A stretch of DNA of 64,000 bases from contig NZ_FNAN01000018.1 of NCBI RefSeq assembly GCF_900101885.1, positions 62,001-126,000 of the forward strand, in the 5' to 3' direction. The notes beneath the pieces are model-generated. The model saw nothing but the letters and a program-made list of their open reading frames with translations. It had not been told where the DNA came from and did not search any database. Position 1 is the stretch's first letter. Every line of letters starts with the position of its first letter. The DNA comes from Dyadobacter soli. Lineage in GTDB: Bacteria; Bacteroidota; Bacteroidia; Cytophagales; Spirosomataceae. The position numbers and the translations under genes were made by a program. Shown piece after piece: positions 51,238-60,134 of this stretch.

Positions 51238-52665
51238 ATGGAAACGATTAGCACCGCTGTACAAAAGACCTTCATTTCCGAAGATTTTCTCCTCCGTTCG
51301 GAAACCGCGCGTATCCTTTACCATGATTATGCAAAGGAAATGCCGATTATCGATTACCACTGCCACCTGCCGCCCGATCAGATCGCGGAAGACAAGCAGT
51401 TTGGGAATCTGACGCAAGCATGGCTGTACGGCGACCATTACAAATGGCGGGCAATGCGTGCCAATGGGATCAATGAGCGCTATTGCACCGGCGACGCGAG
51501 CGATTGGGAGAAGTTTGAACAGTGGGCGGCCACCGTGCCATACACGATGCGCAATCCGCTTTACCACTGGACGCACCTCGAACTGCTGCGCTATTTCGAC
51601 ATTGATATTCTTTTAAATAAAGATACCGCAAGGGAAATCTACGAAGAATGCTCGGCCAAACTGCAACAGCCGGACTACTCGGTAAAAAGCCTGCTTACCC
51701 GCATGAACGTGAAGGTAATCTGCACGACTGATGATCCTACGGACGCATTGAATTACCATAGCGCAATCGGCGAAGACGGTTTCGATATCCGCGTGTTGCC
51801 GACATTCCGCCCGGATAAGGCCATGCTGCTGATCGATTCGCCGGACGATTTCAAACAATATTTGTCCAAACTGGCGCAGGCAGCCGGTACCGGTGAGATT
51901 ACTTCTTACGATGCATTGCTTGCTGCGATCCAGAACCGTCACGATTTCTTCGCATCGATGGGTGGCCGCTTGTCGGATCACGGTTTGGAGCATATTTATG
52001 CCGAATTCGATGAAGCTACGGCGCGTGAAGCATTTGCGGTTGCATTGAGAGGCGATAAACCTTCGGCAAGCCAAGCATTGGCATTCAAATCGGTGCTGTT
52101 GTATGAAATGGCCAAAATGGATCACGCAAAAGGCTGGACGCAGCAGTTCCACCTCGGTGCGTTGCGTAATAATAACGAGCGTATGCTCCGCGAACTCGGC
52201 CCGGATACCGGCTGGGATTCGATCGGCGATTACAGCCAGGCGCAGGCGCTTTCCAAGTTTTTGAATAAACTCGATTCGACCAATCAACTGGCGAAAACGA
52301 TTCTGTATAACCTCAATCCTGCTGATAACGAAGTGTTGGCGACGATGACGGGTAACTATAACGACGGTACAGTGGCTGGCAAAATGCAGTTCGGTTCCGG
52401 CTGGTGGTTCCTCGATCAGAAGGACGGTATGGAGCGGCAGATGAATGCATTGTCGAATATGGGCTTGCTGAGCCGTTTCGTGGGAATGCTCACCGATTCG
52501 CGCAGCTTCCTTTCGTACCCGCGCCATGAATATTTCCGTCGCATTTTGTGTAACCTCATTGGTCAGGATGTCGAAGACGGCGAGTTGCCGAACGACATTC
52601 AGTGGCTGGGCAAGTTGGTATCCGATATCAGTTACAACAATGCCAACAAATATTTTGGTTTTTGA
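51238..52665 (+). CDS. uxaC: Glucuronate (uronate) isomerase
   Basis: 475 residues from the ATG at 51238; a GTG at 51217 overlapping the uxuA stop is less likely because of AAGAAAGAG just ahead of the ATG. UxaC isomerises glucuronate to fructuronate and galacturonate to tagaturonate. The amidohydrolase-like metal site is in PIIDYHCHLPPDQI (HxH, residues ~36-42) and the C-terminal SRSFLSYPRHEYFRR is typical. Followed by a weak hairpin before kdgK. Confidence 0.96.
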   Translation: METISTAVQKTFISEDFLLRSETARILYHDYAKEMPIIDYHCHLPPDQIAEDKQFGNLTQAWLYGDHYKWRAMRANGINERYCTGDASDWEKFEQWAATVPYTMRNPLYHWTHLELLRYFDIDILLNKDTAREIYEECSAKLQQPDYSVKSLLTRMNVKVICTTDDPTDALNYHSAIGEDGFDIRVLPTFRPDKAMLLIDSPDDFKQYLSKLAQAAGTGEITSYDALLAAIQNRHDFFASMGGRLSDHGLEHIYAEFDEATAREAFAVALRGDKPSASQALAFKSVLLYEMAKMDHAKGWTQQFHLGALRNNNERMLRELGPDTGWDSIGDYSQAQALSKFLNKLDSTNQLAKTILYNLNPADNEVLATMTGNYNDGTVAGKMQFGSGWWFLDQKDGMERQMNALSNMGLLSRFVGMLTDSRSFLSYPRHEYFRRILCNLIGQDVEDGELPNDIQWLGKLVSDISYNNANKYFGF

Positions 52666-52698
52666 GTAAAGTCCGAATTTAAAATACACTAATAAATG

Positions 52699-52729
52699 AA
52701 TAGCCCAGACATTTTTGTTGTGGGCTATT
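52699..52729 (+). terminator. Possible terminator between uxaC and kdgK
   Basis: A 9-bp stem (AATAGCCCA at 52699-52707, complement at 52721-52729) with a 13-base loop, followed by TTTAATGTTAAT. The T-tract is short, so termination may be partial. Confidence 0.55.
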
Positions 52730-52743
52730 TTAATGTTAATACT

Positions 52744-52751
52744 TAATTTTG
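52744..52751 (+). promoter_or_regulatory. Candidate -7 box (TAATTTTG) for kdgK-kdgA
   Basis: TAATTTTG matches TAnnTTTG exactly, 69 bases before the kdgK ATG. A TTG at 52718-52720 is 23 bases upstream, at the long end of -33 spacing. It would let kdgK-kdgA be transcribed separately from uxuA-uxaC. Confidence 0.42.
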
Positions 52752-52819
52752 GCGCGTAATCATTTTTCAATGGCCCGTCAGGGAGTTCATTCTTTGGCAA
52801 ACGGGCAATAGTTTAAAAT

Positions 52820-53815
52820 ATGGCTCAGATAGTATCCTTCGGGGAAGTGCTTATGCGGCTTTCCACTCCTGGTTTTTCCCGTTTTGAACAAGCCCGTCAA
52901 TTGAATGTAACGTATGCCGGTGGCGAAGCGAATGTTTCGACCGCATTGGCGTATTGGGGACACAGCACGGCGCATGTTACCCGTTTCCCTGACTCGCCCA
53001 TCGGACGTGCGGCGGCTCAGTACCTGCATTTCCACGGCGTCGATACGTCGCACATTCTTTTTGGAGGCCCGAGAATGGCCGTGTATTTCCTCGAAACCGG
53101 CGCTGCCATGCGCGGCAGCCAGATCGTGTACGACCGCGCCAATTCATCGCTGGCGACCATCGACCCGAAAGAACTCGATTGGGATAATATCCTGAAAGAC
53201 GCGAAATGGTTTCACTGGGCGGGCATTACGCCAGCATTGTCGCAGGAAGCTGCGGATGCATTGCTCGACGGCATTAAAGCCGCACGCAAACGCAACATTA
53301 CTGTTTCAGGCGACATTTTCTACCGTGCTAACCTGTGGAAATACGGTAAAAAACCATCCGATATTCTGCCCGAACTGACAGCAGGAACGGACGTTGTGAT
53401 TGCCAACAGCATCAATATCAAGGAGATTTTTGACATTGACGGAAACGATTTTGTCGAATCCTGCGTCAATTTACAGAAGGCTTTCCCGCAGGTGAAAACC
53501 GTGGTGGATACCAAACGGACGTCGATCAGCGCTTCGCATAACCTGCTGAGGGCGTTTTTGTGGAACGGCACAGAGGTGCTCGAAACGGAAGATATCGAGA
53601 TTAACCCGATCATCGACCGCGTAGGCGGCGGCGACGCATTCATCGCCGGCCTTATCCACGGCCTCATTACTTTCGACGATCAGCAAAAAGCGCTGGAATT
53701 CGGGGTAGCCGCTTCCGCATTGAAGCATACCATCGAAGGCGACGCTCTGATCTCGACAATCGCTGAAGTGGAAGCGATCCGTCAGGGAGAGACCTCAGGA
53801 AGAATCAAACGCTAG
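52820..53815 (+). CDS. kdgK: 2-keto-3-deoxygluconate kinase (PfkB family)
   Basis: 331 residues. It phosphorylates KDG, the product of UxuA, to KDPG. PfkB family signatures are visible: GGEANVSTALAYWG near residue 35 and the ATP/anion-hole motif DRVGGGDAFIAGLIHG near residue 268, with the catalytic Asp. kdgA follows 17 bases later. Confidence 0.94.
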   Translation: MAQIVSFGEVLMRLSTPGFSRFEQARQLNVTYAGGEANVSTALAYWGHSTAHVTRFPDSPIGRAAAQYLHFHGVDTSHILFGGPRMAVYFLETGAAMRGSQIVYDRANSSLATIDPKELDWDNILKDAKWFHWAGITPALSQEAADALLDGIKAARKRNITVSGDIFYRANLWKYGKKPSDILPELTAGTDVVIANSINIKEIFDIDGNDFVESCVNLQKAFPQVKTVVDTKRTSISASHNLLRAFLWNGTEVLETEDIEINPIIDRVGGGDAFIAGLIHGLITFDDQQKALEFGVAASALKHTIEGDALISTIAEVEAIRQGETSGRIKR

Positions 53816-53832
53816 CAATCTGGCCAACAATC

Positions 53833-54498
53833 ATGGATAAAGAAACAACACTGATATTATTGAACGAAGTCGGCATTGTGCCGTTGTTCTATCATGCGGA
53901 TATCGAAATCGCGAAAGAGGTGCTCAATGCGGCTTACCGTGGAGGCGCACGCGCATTCGAATTCACCAACCGCGGTGATAACGCTTACAATGTATTTACG
54001 GAGCTTCTGGCTTATGTAAAGGAAAGCCTGCCCGGCCTTTCACTGGGTATCGGTACCATTTACGACGCGGAAACCGCACAAAAATTCATCGACGCCGGCA
54101 CCGATTTCATCGTAACGCCCTGCCTCAATCCGGCAGTAGGCGCAGCTTGCCTGAAAGCCGGTATCCCCTGGATCCCCGGTATTTCCACATTGACTGAAAT
54201 TTACAATGCGCAGCAAGCGGGTGCGGAAGTGGTCAAGCTTTTCCCGGGCGAAGTAGTAGGTTCTAAATTTGTAAGAGCCATTCGTGGGCCTATGCCTAAT
54301 GTGAAGATCATGGTAACGGGCGGCGTACAGCCCACGCGCGAAAGCATTAACGAATGGTTCAGCGCAGGTGCCTATGCAGTTGGTCTAGGCTCAAACCTCT
54401 TCCCTAAAGAAGCGATTGCGGAAGGCAATTACCCCTGGATCGAACAAAAAGTAGCAGAAAGCATCGCGCTCGTGAAGGAGTTCAGGGCGAATAGCTGA
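53833..54498 (+). CDS. kdgA: KDPG (2-keto-3-deoxy-6-phosphogluconate) aldolase
   Basis: 221-residue class I aldolase splitting KDPG into pyruvate and glyceraldehyde 3-phosphate (Eda-type). The Schiff-base Lys lies in EVVKLFPGE near residue 138, with the preceding FIVTPCLNPAV and the phosphate site VTGGVQPTRE. The stop is one base from the end of the convergent Uma2 gene, so no terminator separates them. Confidence 0.94.
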   Translation: MDKETTLILLNEVGIVPLFYHADIEIAKEVLNAAYRGGARAFEFTNRGDNAYNVFTELLAYVKESLPGLSLGIGTIYDAETAQKFIDAGTDFIVTPCLNPAVGAACLKAGIPWIPGISTLTEIYNAQQAGAEVVKLFPGEVVGSKFVRAIRGPMPNVKIMVTGGVQPTRESINEWFSAGAYAVGLGSNLFPKEAIAEGNYPWIEQKVAESIALVKEFRANS

Positions 54499-54499
54499 T

Positions 54500-55081
54500 T
54501 TAGTATTCTAAAATATCGCTCAGGCGCGTGGAGAAACCGATAAGCACTTCGCCGCCTGACAGCGTTTCTTCAAAATGCACAACAAGCTGAGGCTTGCCCG
54601 GTTCGTAAACGTAGGTCGTCTGGCTGTCCGGACACACGAGCCAGGCAAGCCTCACGCCGTTTTCAATCCATTTGGCCATTTTCTTTTGCAGATAGCGCAG
54701 GCTGTCGGTTTCAGACTTTAATTCAATTATAAAGTCCGGAGCCATACGAGGAAATGATCGTTTCTCTTCTTTGCTCATCGCGTTCCAGCGATCAATATGT
54801 ATCCAGGCGACATCCGGCACTCGCATCGACTTATCTTCTAGGAAAAAGCCTCCATTAGACTCTATCACTCTCCCAGTCTTGTACTTGCGATTCCAGAGGC
54901 CTAATTCGATAATCAATTCACTGTTATTGGAACTTCCAAGTACAAAAGTTGGTGTCATAGTGATGTGTAGTTGACCATGTTCATCCCTTTCCACCATGAT
55001 GTCAGGGTTGGCCATGCAGAATGCGACCAACTCGTCGTCGGTGAAAGACGGATATGCAGGTATATTCAATGGGAGAATCAT
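54500..55081 (-). CDS. Uma2/DUF820-family protein (PD-(D/E)XK nuclease fold)
   Basis: 193 residues from the ATG at 55081. The longer form from 55108 is unlikely because a TATATTTG -7 box (55096-55103) lies inside it. The Uma2 layout is clear: FTDDELVAFCMANPDI start, then VPDVAWI and DFIIELKSETDS, which carry the Asp and Glu-x-Lys of the restriction-endonuclease-like fold. The natural substrate of this large family is unknown. Convergent with kdgA. Confidence 0.85.
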   Translation of the reverse strand: MILPLNIPAYPSFTDDELVAFCMANPDIMVERDEHGQLHITMTPTFVLGSSNNSELIIELGLWNRKYKTGRVIESNGGFFLEDKSMRVPDVAWIHIDRWNAMSKEEKRSFPRMAPDFIIELKSETDSLRYLQKKMAKWIENGVRLAWLVCPDSQTTYVYEPGKPQLVVHFEETLSGGEVLIGFSTRLSDILEY

Positions 55082-55095
55082 AATGTGCTTTTTAT

Positions 55096-55127
55096 CAAAT
55101 ATAAGCATTTATCAAAATGAAAGTCAA
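55096..55127 (-). promoter_or_regulatory. Promoter of the Uma2 gene (-33 TTG, -7 TATATTTG)
   Basis: On the minus strand TTG (55125-55127) and TATATTTG (55096-55103, exact TAnnTTTG) are 21 bases apart, the usual Bacteroidota spacing. The start would be near 55089, supporting the ATG at 55081. Confidence 0.55.
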
Positions 55128-55143
55128 TTGACTTTTTACCGCA

Positions 55144-55151
55144 TAATTTTG
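55144..55151 (+). promoter_or_regulatory. Candidate -7 box (TAATTTTG) for the DUF3784 gene
   Basis: TAATTTTG matches TAnnTTTG exactly, 32 bases before the ATG at 55183. Divergent from the Uma2 promoter. Confidence 0.4.
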
Positions 55152-55182
55152 TAACTTATAAGGCAATTAGCCGTGACAAATT

Positions 55183-55905
55183 ATGCTTACTGCCGCAATA
55201 ATTCTTTCTGTGACTTTTGTTTTGCTGGGGTTCTGCGTGACGCCCGGGAATGCGAAATACTTGCTTTCGGGATATAATATGATGTCTGAGTCGGACCGGG
55301 CGAAGATCGATATCGTGTCCTACCTGCGTTTTTTCAACCGTTTCCACGTTTTTCTGGGCATTAGCCTGTTCGTCGGCTTCTGGATTTTGAACGGTTTCAA
55401 TGGTAATTGGGCGACGGTTTTCATGGTGTTGTACCCGTTGCTGGCATATGTGTATATGATCGCGCGTGGGAACAAATTTTACCGTGGTACCAGCGGGCAG
55501 CGCTCGGGTACATACATTGTAATGGCGATCCTCGTGGTGGTGGGTGTGGGGGTAGGTTATATGTTTTTTGTGAGTATGAAAAACAGCCAGATATTTCTCT
55601 TGGCCAACGAGCTTGAAATCAAGGGTATTTATGGAATGAAAATTCCGCGCGGCGAAGTCACCTATTATAATGTAACGGACAGCTTGCCTGATATCGCAGG
55701 CCGCATGCACGGTTTTGCAGGAGGTGAATTTTCAAAAGGTTCGTTCCGTACCGACGACGGCCGCATTGTGCAACTGTATATCAATAAAAAATCCCACCCT
55801 TATTTGCTGATAAAGACAACAAATGAGGATGAGATCTATTTCAGTTCCGACGAAATATCGGCCAATGAGCTCGTTAATCAGCTCAAAGCGTGGAAGTCCC
55901 GGTGA
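55183..55905 (+). CDS. DUF3784-type membrane protein with C-terminal PH-like domain
   Basis: 240 residues. Three membrane segments are visible (IILSVTFVLLGFCVTPGN, FHVFLGISLFVGFWIL, YIVMAILVVVGVGVGYMFF); the N-terminal part matches DUF3784 (YLLSGYNMMSESDRAKID). The last ~110 residues are a soluble beta-rich domain (IYGMKIPRGEVTYYNV, DGRIVQLYINKKSHPYLLIKT) resembling bacterial PH-like domains. Function unknown. The 3' end overlaps convergent uxaB by 23 bases. Confidence 0.75.
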   Translation: MLTAAIILSVTFVLLGFCVTPGNAKYLLSGYNMMSESDRAKIDIVSYLRFFNRFHVFLGISLFVGFWILNGFNGNWATVFMVLYPLLAYVYMIARGNKFYRGTSGQRSGTYIVMAILVVVGVGVGYMFFVSMKNSQIFLLANELEIKGIYGMKIPRGEVTYYNVTDSLPDIAGRMHGFAGGEFSKGSFRTDDGRIVQLYINKKSHPYLLIKTTNEDEIYFSSDEISANELVNQLKAWKSR

Positions 55906-57373
55906 CGACTGGCTCGGTCATGTAACCTTTTACAGCGTCGGCGAAGCCCGGCAATAATGTAAGGTCGGTATCCCAAAGTGACACATCGCTCAAAACCTGC
56001 TGCGCGAGATCGACCGGCGACGCGGCATTCTTCCATTTTTCATCAAAATAGGCTGCGGCATCGCAGCGGATGGAGTAGGGCTGTCCGTCGCGTTCGCCGT
56101 AATACGCATTGTCTTTATGCATAACAGGCTTCATAAATCGCAGGAATGCGGCAAATCCCTTGGCGAACAATGCCGGCACTTCTTCGGATTTCTGATAATG
56201 ATTAAGTAGCGTCGGGATATTCCGCATTTTCATCTTAGCCGTGTATTGTACGGTAATGTCGATCAGCTGGTGGCGGATGAACGGGTTGCGGAAGCGGTCG
56301 AGGACCTGGTTTCCGAACTCCTGGGCCTGCGCCGGATCTACATCATACGGTATCGAGGGCGCGAGCTCTTTCAGCATTACATCGGCGATAAACTGGGCCG
56401 TTTCGGCGTTTTCCATTGCCTCGCGAACAGTATCCAGGCCATGCAGGAAAGCAAGACCGGAAGCCAATGTATGGGTACCATTCAGCAACCTAAGCTTCAA
56501 TTCGCGGAAAAGGTCGATATTCGGCTCGATGACCACCCCTTTGTCGGCCTGCGCAAAGCTTAGCACATCGCGCACGTGCTGGCCGCCTTCGATCGCCCAG
56601 AGGCGGTACACTTCGGAAACGATCAGCAGGTCGTCGCGGAAGCCCTGTTTTTCGGAAAGTGCTTCGATCGTTTCTGCATCCGGCTTTCCGGGAACGATGC
56701 GGTCCACGAGGGAGCTGCAAAAGTGATTATGTTTTTCAAGCCATTCGACGAATGCTTCATCCAGATCGTGCCGGCGGGCCTGTTCGAGCACGATAGCCTT
56801 CAATTTCGGGCCATTGCCGACGATCAGCTCGGTAGGAATGATCACCATGCCCGACTCCGGCGCGCCATTGAATGCCCTGTAACGTTCCAGCAGATAGGCA
56901 GTCAGTTTGCCGGGAAAGGATGAAGGCGGATTGGCGAAGATATTGTCATCGACAAGCTGGATACCTACTTCCGTCGTATTTGAAATAACAATATTCAGCT
57001 GAGAGTTATGCGCGCATTCGAGAATATCGAGCCAATCGCTGGCGGCGGCCAATGTGCGGCTGATGCTGGTGTTGATAACCGATTCGTCGATCTGCTGGCC
57101 ATTTTCGATCCCGCGAATGCTGTGGGAGAAAATGTTCTGCTGCTCCGAAAACGTGTCCGTACCCCCGGTACTGGTCGATTTCACAACCACGATCCGGCCA
57201 TTGAAAATGCCCTCGGCATTAGCCTTGTTCACAAAATAATCGGGCAGGCCGCGCAGCAGCACACCCGTGCCGAACTGGATGATTTTTTCAGGCAATGCAA
57301 GAAGTTTCCCGTAATCGGGAAGAAGTTCGGGCTGCTGGTCGAGCAGTTGGGGAGAAAGCTGCGGTAACGACAT
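55883..57373 (-). CDS. uxaB: Tagaturonate reductase (altronate oxidoreductase)
   Basis: 496 residues from the ATG at 57373 (MSLPQLSPQLL); the ORF's Met 27 codons upstream lies in non-coding sequence. Long-chain mannitol-dehydrogenase-type NAD enzyme: the Rossmann loop IQFGTGVLLRGLPDYFV, VVVKSTSTGGTDTF, and the catalytic Lys region NGTHTLASGLAFLHG. UxaB reduces tagaturonate to altronate. A fructuronate-reducing role (UxuB-like) would connect better with the uxuA here, but the sequence looks more like UxaB. It lies 1.4 kb from kdgA on the other strand. Confidence 0.88.
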   Translation of the reverse strand: MSLPQLSPQLLDQQPELLPDYGKLLALPEKIIQFGTGVLLRGLPDYFVNKANAEGIFNGRIVVVKSTSTGGTDTFSEQQNIFSHSIRGIENGQQIDESVINTSISRTLAAASDWLDILECAHNSQLNIVISNTTEVGIQLVDDNIFANPPSSFPGKLTAYLLERYRAFNGAPESGMVIIPTELIVGNGPKLKAIVLEQARRHDLDEAFVEWLEKHNHFCSSLVDRIVPGKPDAETIEALSEKQGFRDDLLIVSEVYRLWAIEGGQHVRDVLSFAQADKGVVIEPNIDLFRELKLRLLNGTHTLASGLAFLHGLDTVREAMENAETAQFIADVMLKELAPSIPYDVDPAQAQEFGNQVLDRFRNPFIRHQLIDITVQYTAKMKMRNIPTLLNHYQKSEEVPALFAKGFAAFLRFMKPVMHKDNAYYGERDGQPYSIRCDAAAYFDEKWKNAASPVDLAQQVLSDVSLWDTDLTLLPGFADAVKGYMTEPVVTGTSTL

Positions 57374-57432
57374 TGTTAGTAGATAAAAGGTTTGACAGTA
57401 TGACGCCGTTTGGAAAGTATAACCCCTAAACA

Positions 57433-57460
57433 AAAAGAGGTACCTTTTGAGCACCTCTTT
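57433..57460 (-). terminator. Rho-independent terminator after lon
   Basis: An 8-bp stem (AAAGAGGT at 57434-57441, complement at 57453-57460) followed on the minus strand by TTTTTG, 22 bases past the lon stop. Confidence 0.78.
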
Positions 57461-57481
57461 CGTATATTTTTTCAGTCAAAT

Positions 57482-60004
57482 CTAAACTGTCATCGTAACA
57501 AATCCGCTTTCCTCTTTTTCTTTCTTTTCATCAGGGAAAACGAAGTTCATCGGGTTGTTTACCTTTTCAGGAAGCAGCGCGATTCCGAGTACCTCATCGA
57601 CCTGGTCCACGTAATGGAAAGTCAGATCTTTGATGTAGTTGGCCGGTACTTCTTCCACATCCTTGCGGTTTTTGACACACAAAATAATCTCCTTCACACC
57701 TGCGCGGCGTGCTGCGAGAATTTTTTCCTTCACACCACCCACCGGAAGCACCTTTCCGCGCAAGGTAATCTCGCCGGTCATCGCGATAAACGGTTTCACA
57801 CGGCGCTGCGTAAATATCGACGCCATGGAAGTCGCCATCGTCACGCCCGCGCTGGGCCCGTCTTTGGGCACCGCGCCCGCAGGTACGTGTACGTGCAAGT
57901 CGTAATGGTTGAAGATCCGGTAATCGATGCCCAGTCTGTCGGCATTCGCTTTGAGGTACGACAATGCGGCCACGGCGGATTCTTTCATCACATCGCCCAG
58001 CTGGCCGGATAATGTCAATCCACCTTTCCCGCGGCTCAGGCTTGTTTCGATAAACAGGATTTCGCCGCCTACCGACGTCCACGCAAGGCCGGTAACAACG
58101 CCTGCAAAGTCGTTGCCCTGGTACAGGTCTTTATCGAATATCTCCGCACCCAGGTATTTCTCCACCTGATCCGCTTTAACGGTCTTGGGATAATCCTGCT
58201 CCATCGCTACCGATTTCGCAATCTTGCGGACAACCGTGCCTACTTTTTGTTCGAGGTTACGTACGCCCGATTCGCGGGTGTAGCCTTCGATCACTTTCAG
58301 CAATGCGGCATCGTCCACCTTCACGTCGGTCGATTTCAGGCCATGATCTTTGCGCTGTTTCGGAACGAGGTAGCGTTTCGCGATCTGCAATTTTTCTTCG
58401 ATCGTATAGCCGGTCATTTCGATGATTTCCATCCGGTCGCGCAATGCGGGGTGAATGGTGTCGAGCGAGTTGGCGGTGGCTACGAAAAGTACTTTCGAAA
58501 GATCGTATTCTACTTCGAGGTAATTATCGGTAAATGACGAATTCTGCTCGGGGTCGAGTACTTCCAGCAATGCAGAAGAAGGGTCGCCGCGGTAGTCGGA
58601 ACTCACCTTATCGATCTCGTCGAGGATAAATACCGGGTTTGCAGAACCTGCTTTTTTGATATTCTGGATGATTTTACCCGGCATTGCACCGATGTAAGTT
58701 TTGCGGTGGCCGCGGATTTCGGCTTCATCATGCACGCCGCCAAGCGCCATGCGGATATATTCCCGGTTCAATGCCTTTGCAATCGATTTGCCGAGCGAGG
58801 TTTTTCCCACACCCGGAGGGCCGTAAAGGCAAAGGATCGGCGCTTTCAGGTTACCTTTCAGTTTCAACACCGCGAGGTATTCGATAATGCGCTCCTTTAC
58901 TTTTTCCAGACCGAAATGATCCGCATCCAGGATTTTCTGAGCCCTTACCAGGTCGAAATTGTCTTTGGTATATTGTCCCCAAGGCAAATCCACGAGTGTT
59001 TCCAGGTAATTCATCGTTACCGGGTATTCGGGGGCCATCGGGTTAATGCGCTGTAATTTGGTCAGTTCCTTATCGAAATGCGCTTTTACCGGCTCGGCCC
59101 ATTTTTTCTGGCTGGCTTTCAGGCGGATTTCGTCAAGGTCGCGCTCGGGGCTGTCCATTCCCAGTTCGTCATGCAAAACCTTGATCTGCTGACGAAGGAA
59201 ATAATCGCGCTGCTGCTGGTCGATATCCGAACTGGCTTTCGTCTGGATCTCGCGTTTCAATTCCAGCATTTCGATCTCGCGCATCATGTATTGCAGCAAA
59301 AGCGTGGCCTGTTTGTGGCCGTTGCGCTCTTCGAGCAATTTCTGCTTGTCGGCGACTTCTACATTGATATTCGACGACAGGAAATGTATCAGGAAGATCG
59401 GGCTTTCGATGTTATCGAGTGCAATGCGTGCTTCCTGCGGGATTTCCGGGTTCAGGCGCATGATCTTATGCGCACCGTCGCGAAGCGATTGCAGCAATGC
59501 TTTCGCCTCTTTTTTGGTGGGCCCTACAAACGAATCCTCGATCGGCCGTACTTCTGCGGTCAGGTAAGGCTCTTCGTTGACAATGGCTTTGATCTCGAAA
59601 CGCTGGCGTCCCTGCACGATGATCGTCACATTACCGTCGGGTAACGTGATCATTTTCAGGATTTGTGCGACGGTACCGATATTGTAGAGGTCCTCGGCCG
59701 TAGGGTCTTCCTTGTTGGGAATAGCCTGGGTGACGGCACCGAGAATACGCTGATTAATATCGGAGTTACGGTATATCTTTTTAACAAGCCTGATCGCTTT
59801 CTGGCGCACCACAGTTACGGGAATAACCATCCCCGGGAAGAGCACCGTTTGCCTGATCGGAAGTATCGCCAGTTCGTTGGGAAGTTCAAAAGGCTCGTCA
59901 GAGCCATCGGGGCCGCCAAGAGGAACGATTTCAAGGCTATCCATGTCCGAGTCGGACATCAGCAGCCGGCTATATAGATCAGAAGGTTCAAATTTCATAG
60001 GCAT
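57482..60004 (-). CDS. lon: ATP-dependent protease Lon
   Basis: 840 residues (or 838 from the second Met). The N-terminal substrate-binding LON domain (LAILPIRQTVLFPGMVIPV) is followed by a coiled coil and the AAA+ module with Walker A GPPGVGKTSLGKS near residue 390 and Walker B PVFILDEIDKV. The C-terminal protease domain has the catalytic Ser in PKDGPSAGVTMATS and Lys in PVGGVKEKILAARRAG. Degrades damaged and regulatory proteins in the cytoplasm. A palindrome abuts its start codon. Confidence 0.97.
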   Translation of the reverse strand: MPMKFEPSDLYSRLLMSDSDMDSLEIVPLGGPDGSDEPFELPNELAILPIRQTVLFPGMVIPVTVVRQKAIRLVKKIYRNSDINQRILGAVTQAIPNKEDPTAEDLYNIGTVAQILKMITLPDGNVTIIVQGRQRFEIKAIVNEEPYLTAEVRPIEDSFVGPTKKEAKALLQSLRDGAHKIMRLNPEIPQEARIALDNIESPIFLIHFLSSNINVEVADKQKLLEERNGHKQATLLLQYMMREIEMLELKREIQTKASSDIDQQQRDYFLRQQIKVLHDELGMDSPERDLDEIRLKASQKKWAEPVKAHFDKELTKLQRINPMAPEYPVTMNYLETLVDLPWGQYTKDNFDLVRAQKILDADHFGLEKVKERIIEYLAVLKLKGNLKAPILCLYGPPGVGKTSLGKSIAKALNREYIRMALGGVHDEAEIRGHRKTYIGAMPGKIIQNIKKAGSANPVFILDEIDKVSSDYRGDPSSALLEVLDPEQNSSFTDNYLEVEYDLSKVLFVATANSLDTIHPALRDRMEIIEMTGYTIEEKLQIAKRYLVPKQRKDHGLKSTDVKVDDAALLKVIEGYTRESGVRNLEQKVGTVVRKIAKSVAMEQDYPKTVKADQVEKYLGAEIFDKDLYQGNDFAGVVTGLAWTSVGGEILFIETSLSRGKGGLTLSGQLGDVMKESAVAALSYLKANADRLGIDYRIFNHYDLHVHVPAGAVPKDGPSAGVTMATSMASIFTQRRVKPFIAMTGEITLRGKVLPVGGVKEKILAARRAGVKEIILCVKNRKDVEEVPANYIKDLTFHYVDQVDEVLGIALLPEKVNNPMNFVFPDEKKEKEESGFVTMTV

Positions 60005-60021
60005 TCTGTCAAATTGACAGA
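60005..60021. promoter_or_regulatory. Palindrome TCTGTCAA-A-TTGACAGA abutting the lon start
   Basis: Perfect 8-bp arms around a central A, ending immediately upstream of the lon ATG at 60004. It would cover the ribosome-binding region and could be a repressor operator for heat-shock control of lon, or an mRNA hairpin. The only copy seen in this window. Confidence 0.5.
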
Positions 60022-60134
60022 TAATCTTTTCCCAATATATAAATAATGACTTTCAAAAGAAAGGCATTATAAAAACAAAATAGCCGTGCCACTACACATA
60101 TTGTCATGCATTTTTATAAGCGGTCACAAACTAA

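Noticed and set aside
51613..52800. 395-codon open frame antisense to uxaC
   Set aside because: uxaC is well supported across the whole stretch; the antisense frame has no protein-family character.
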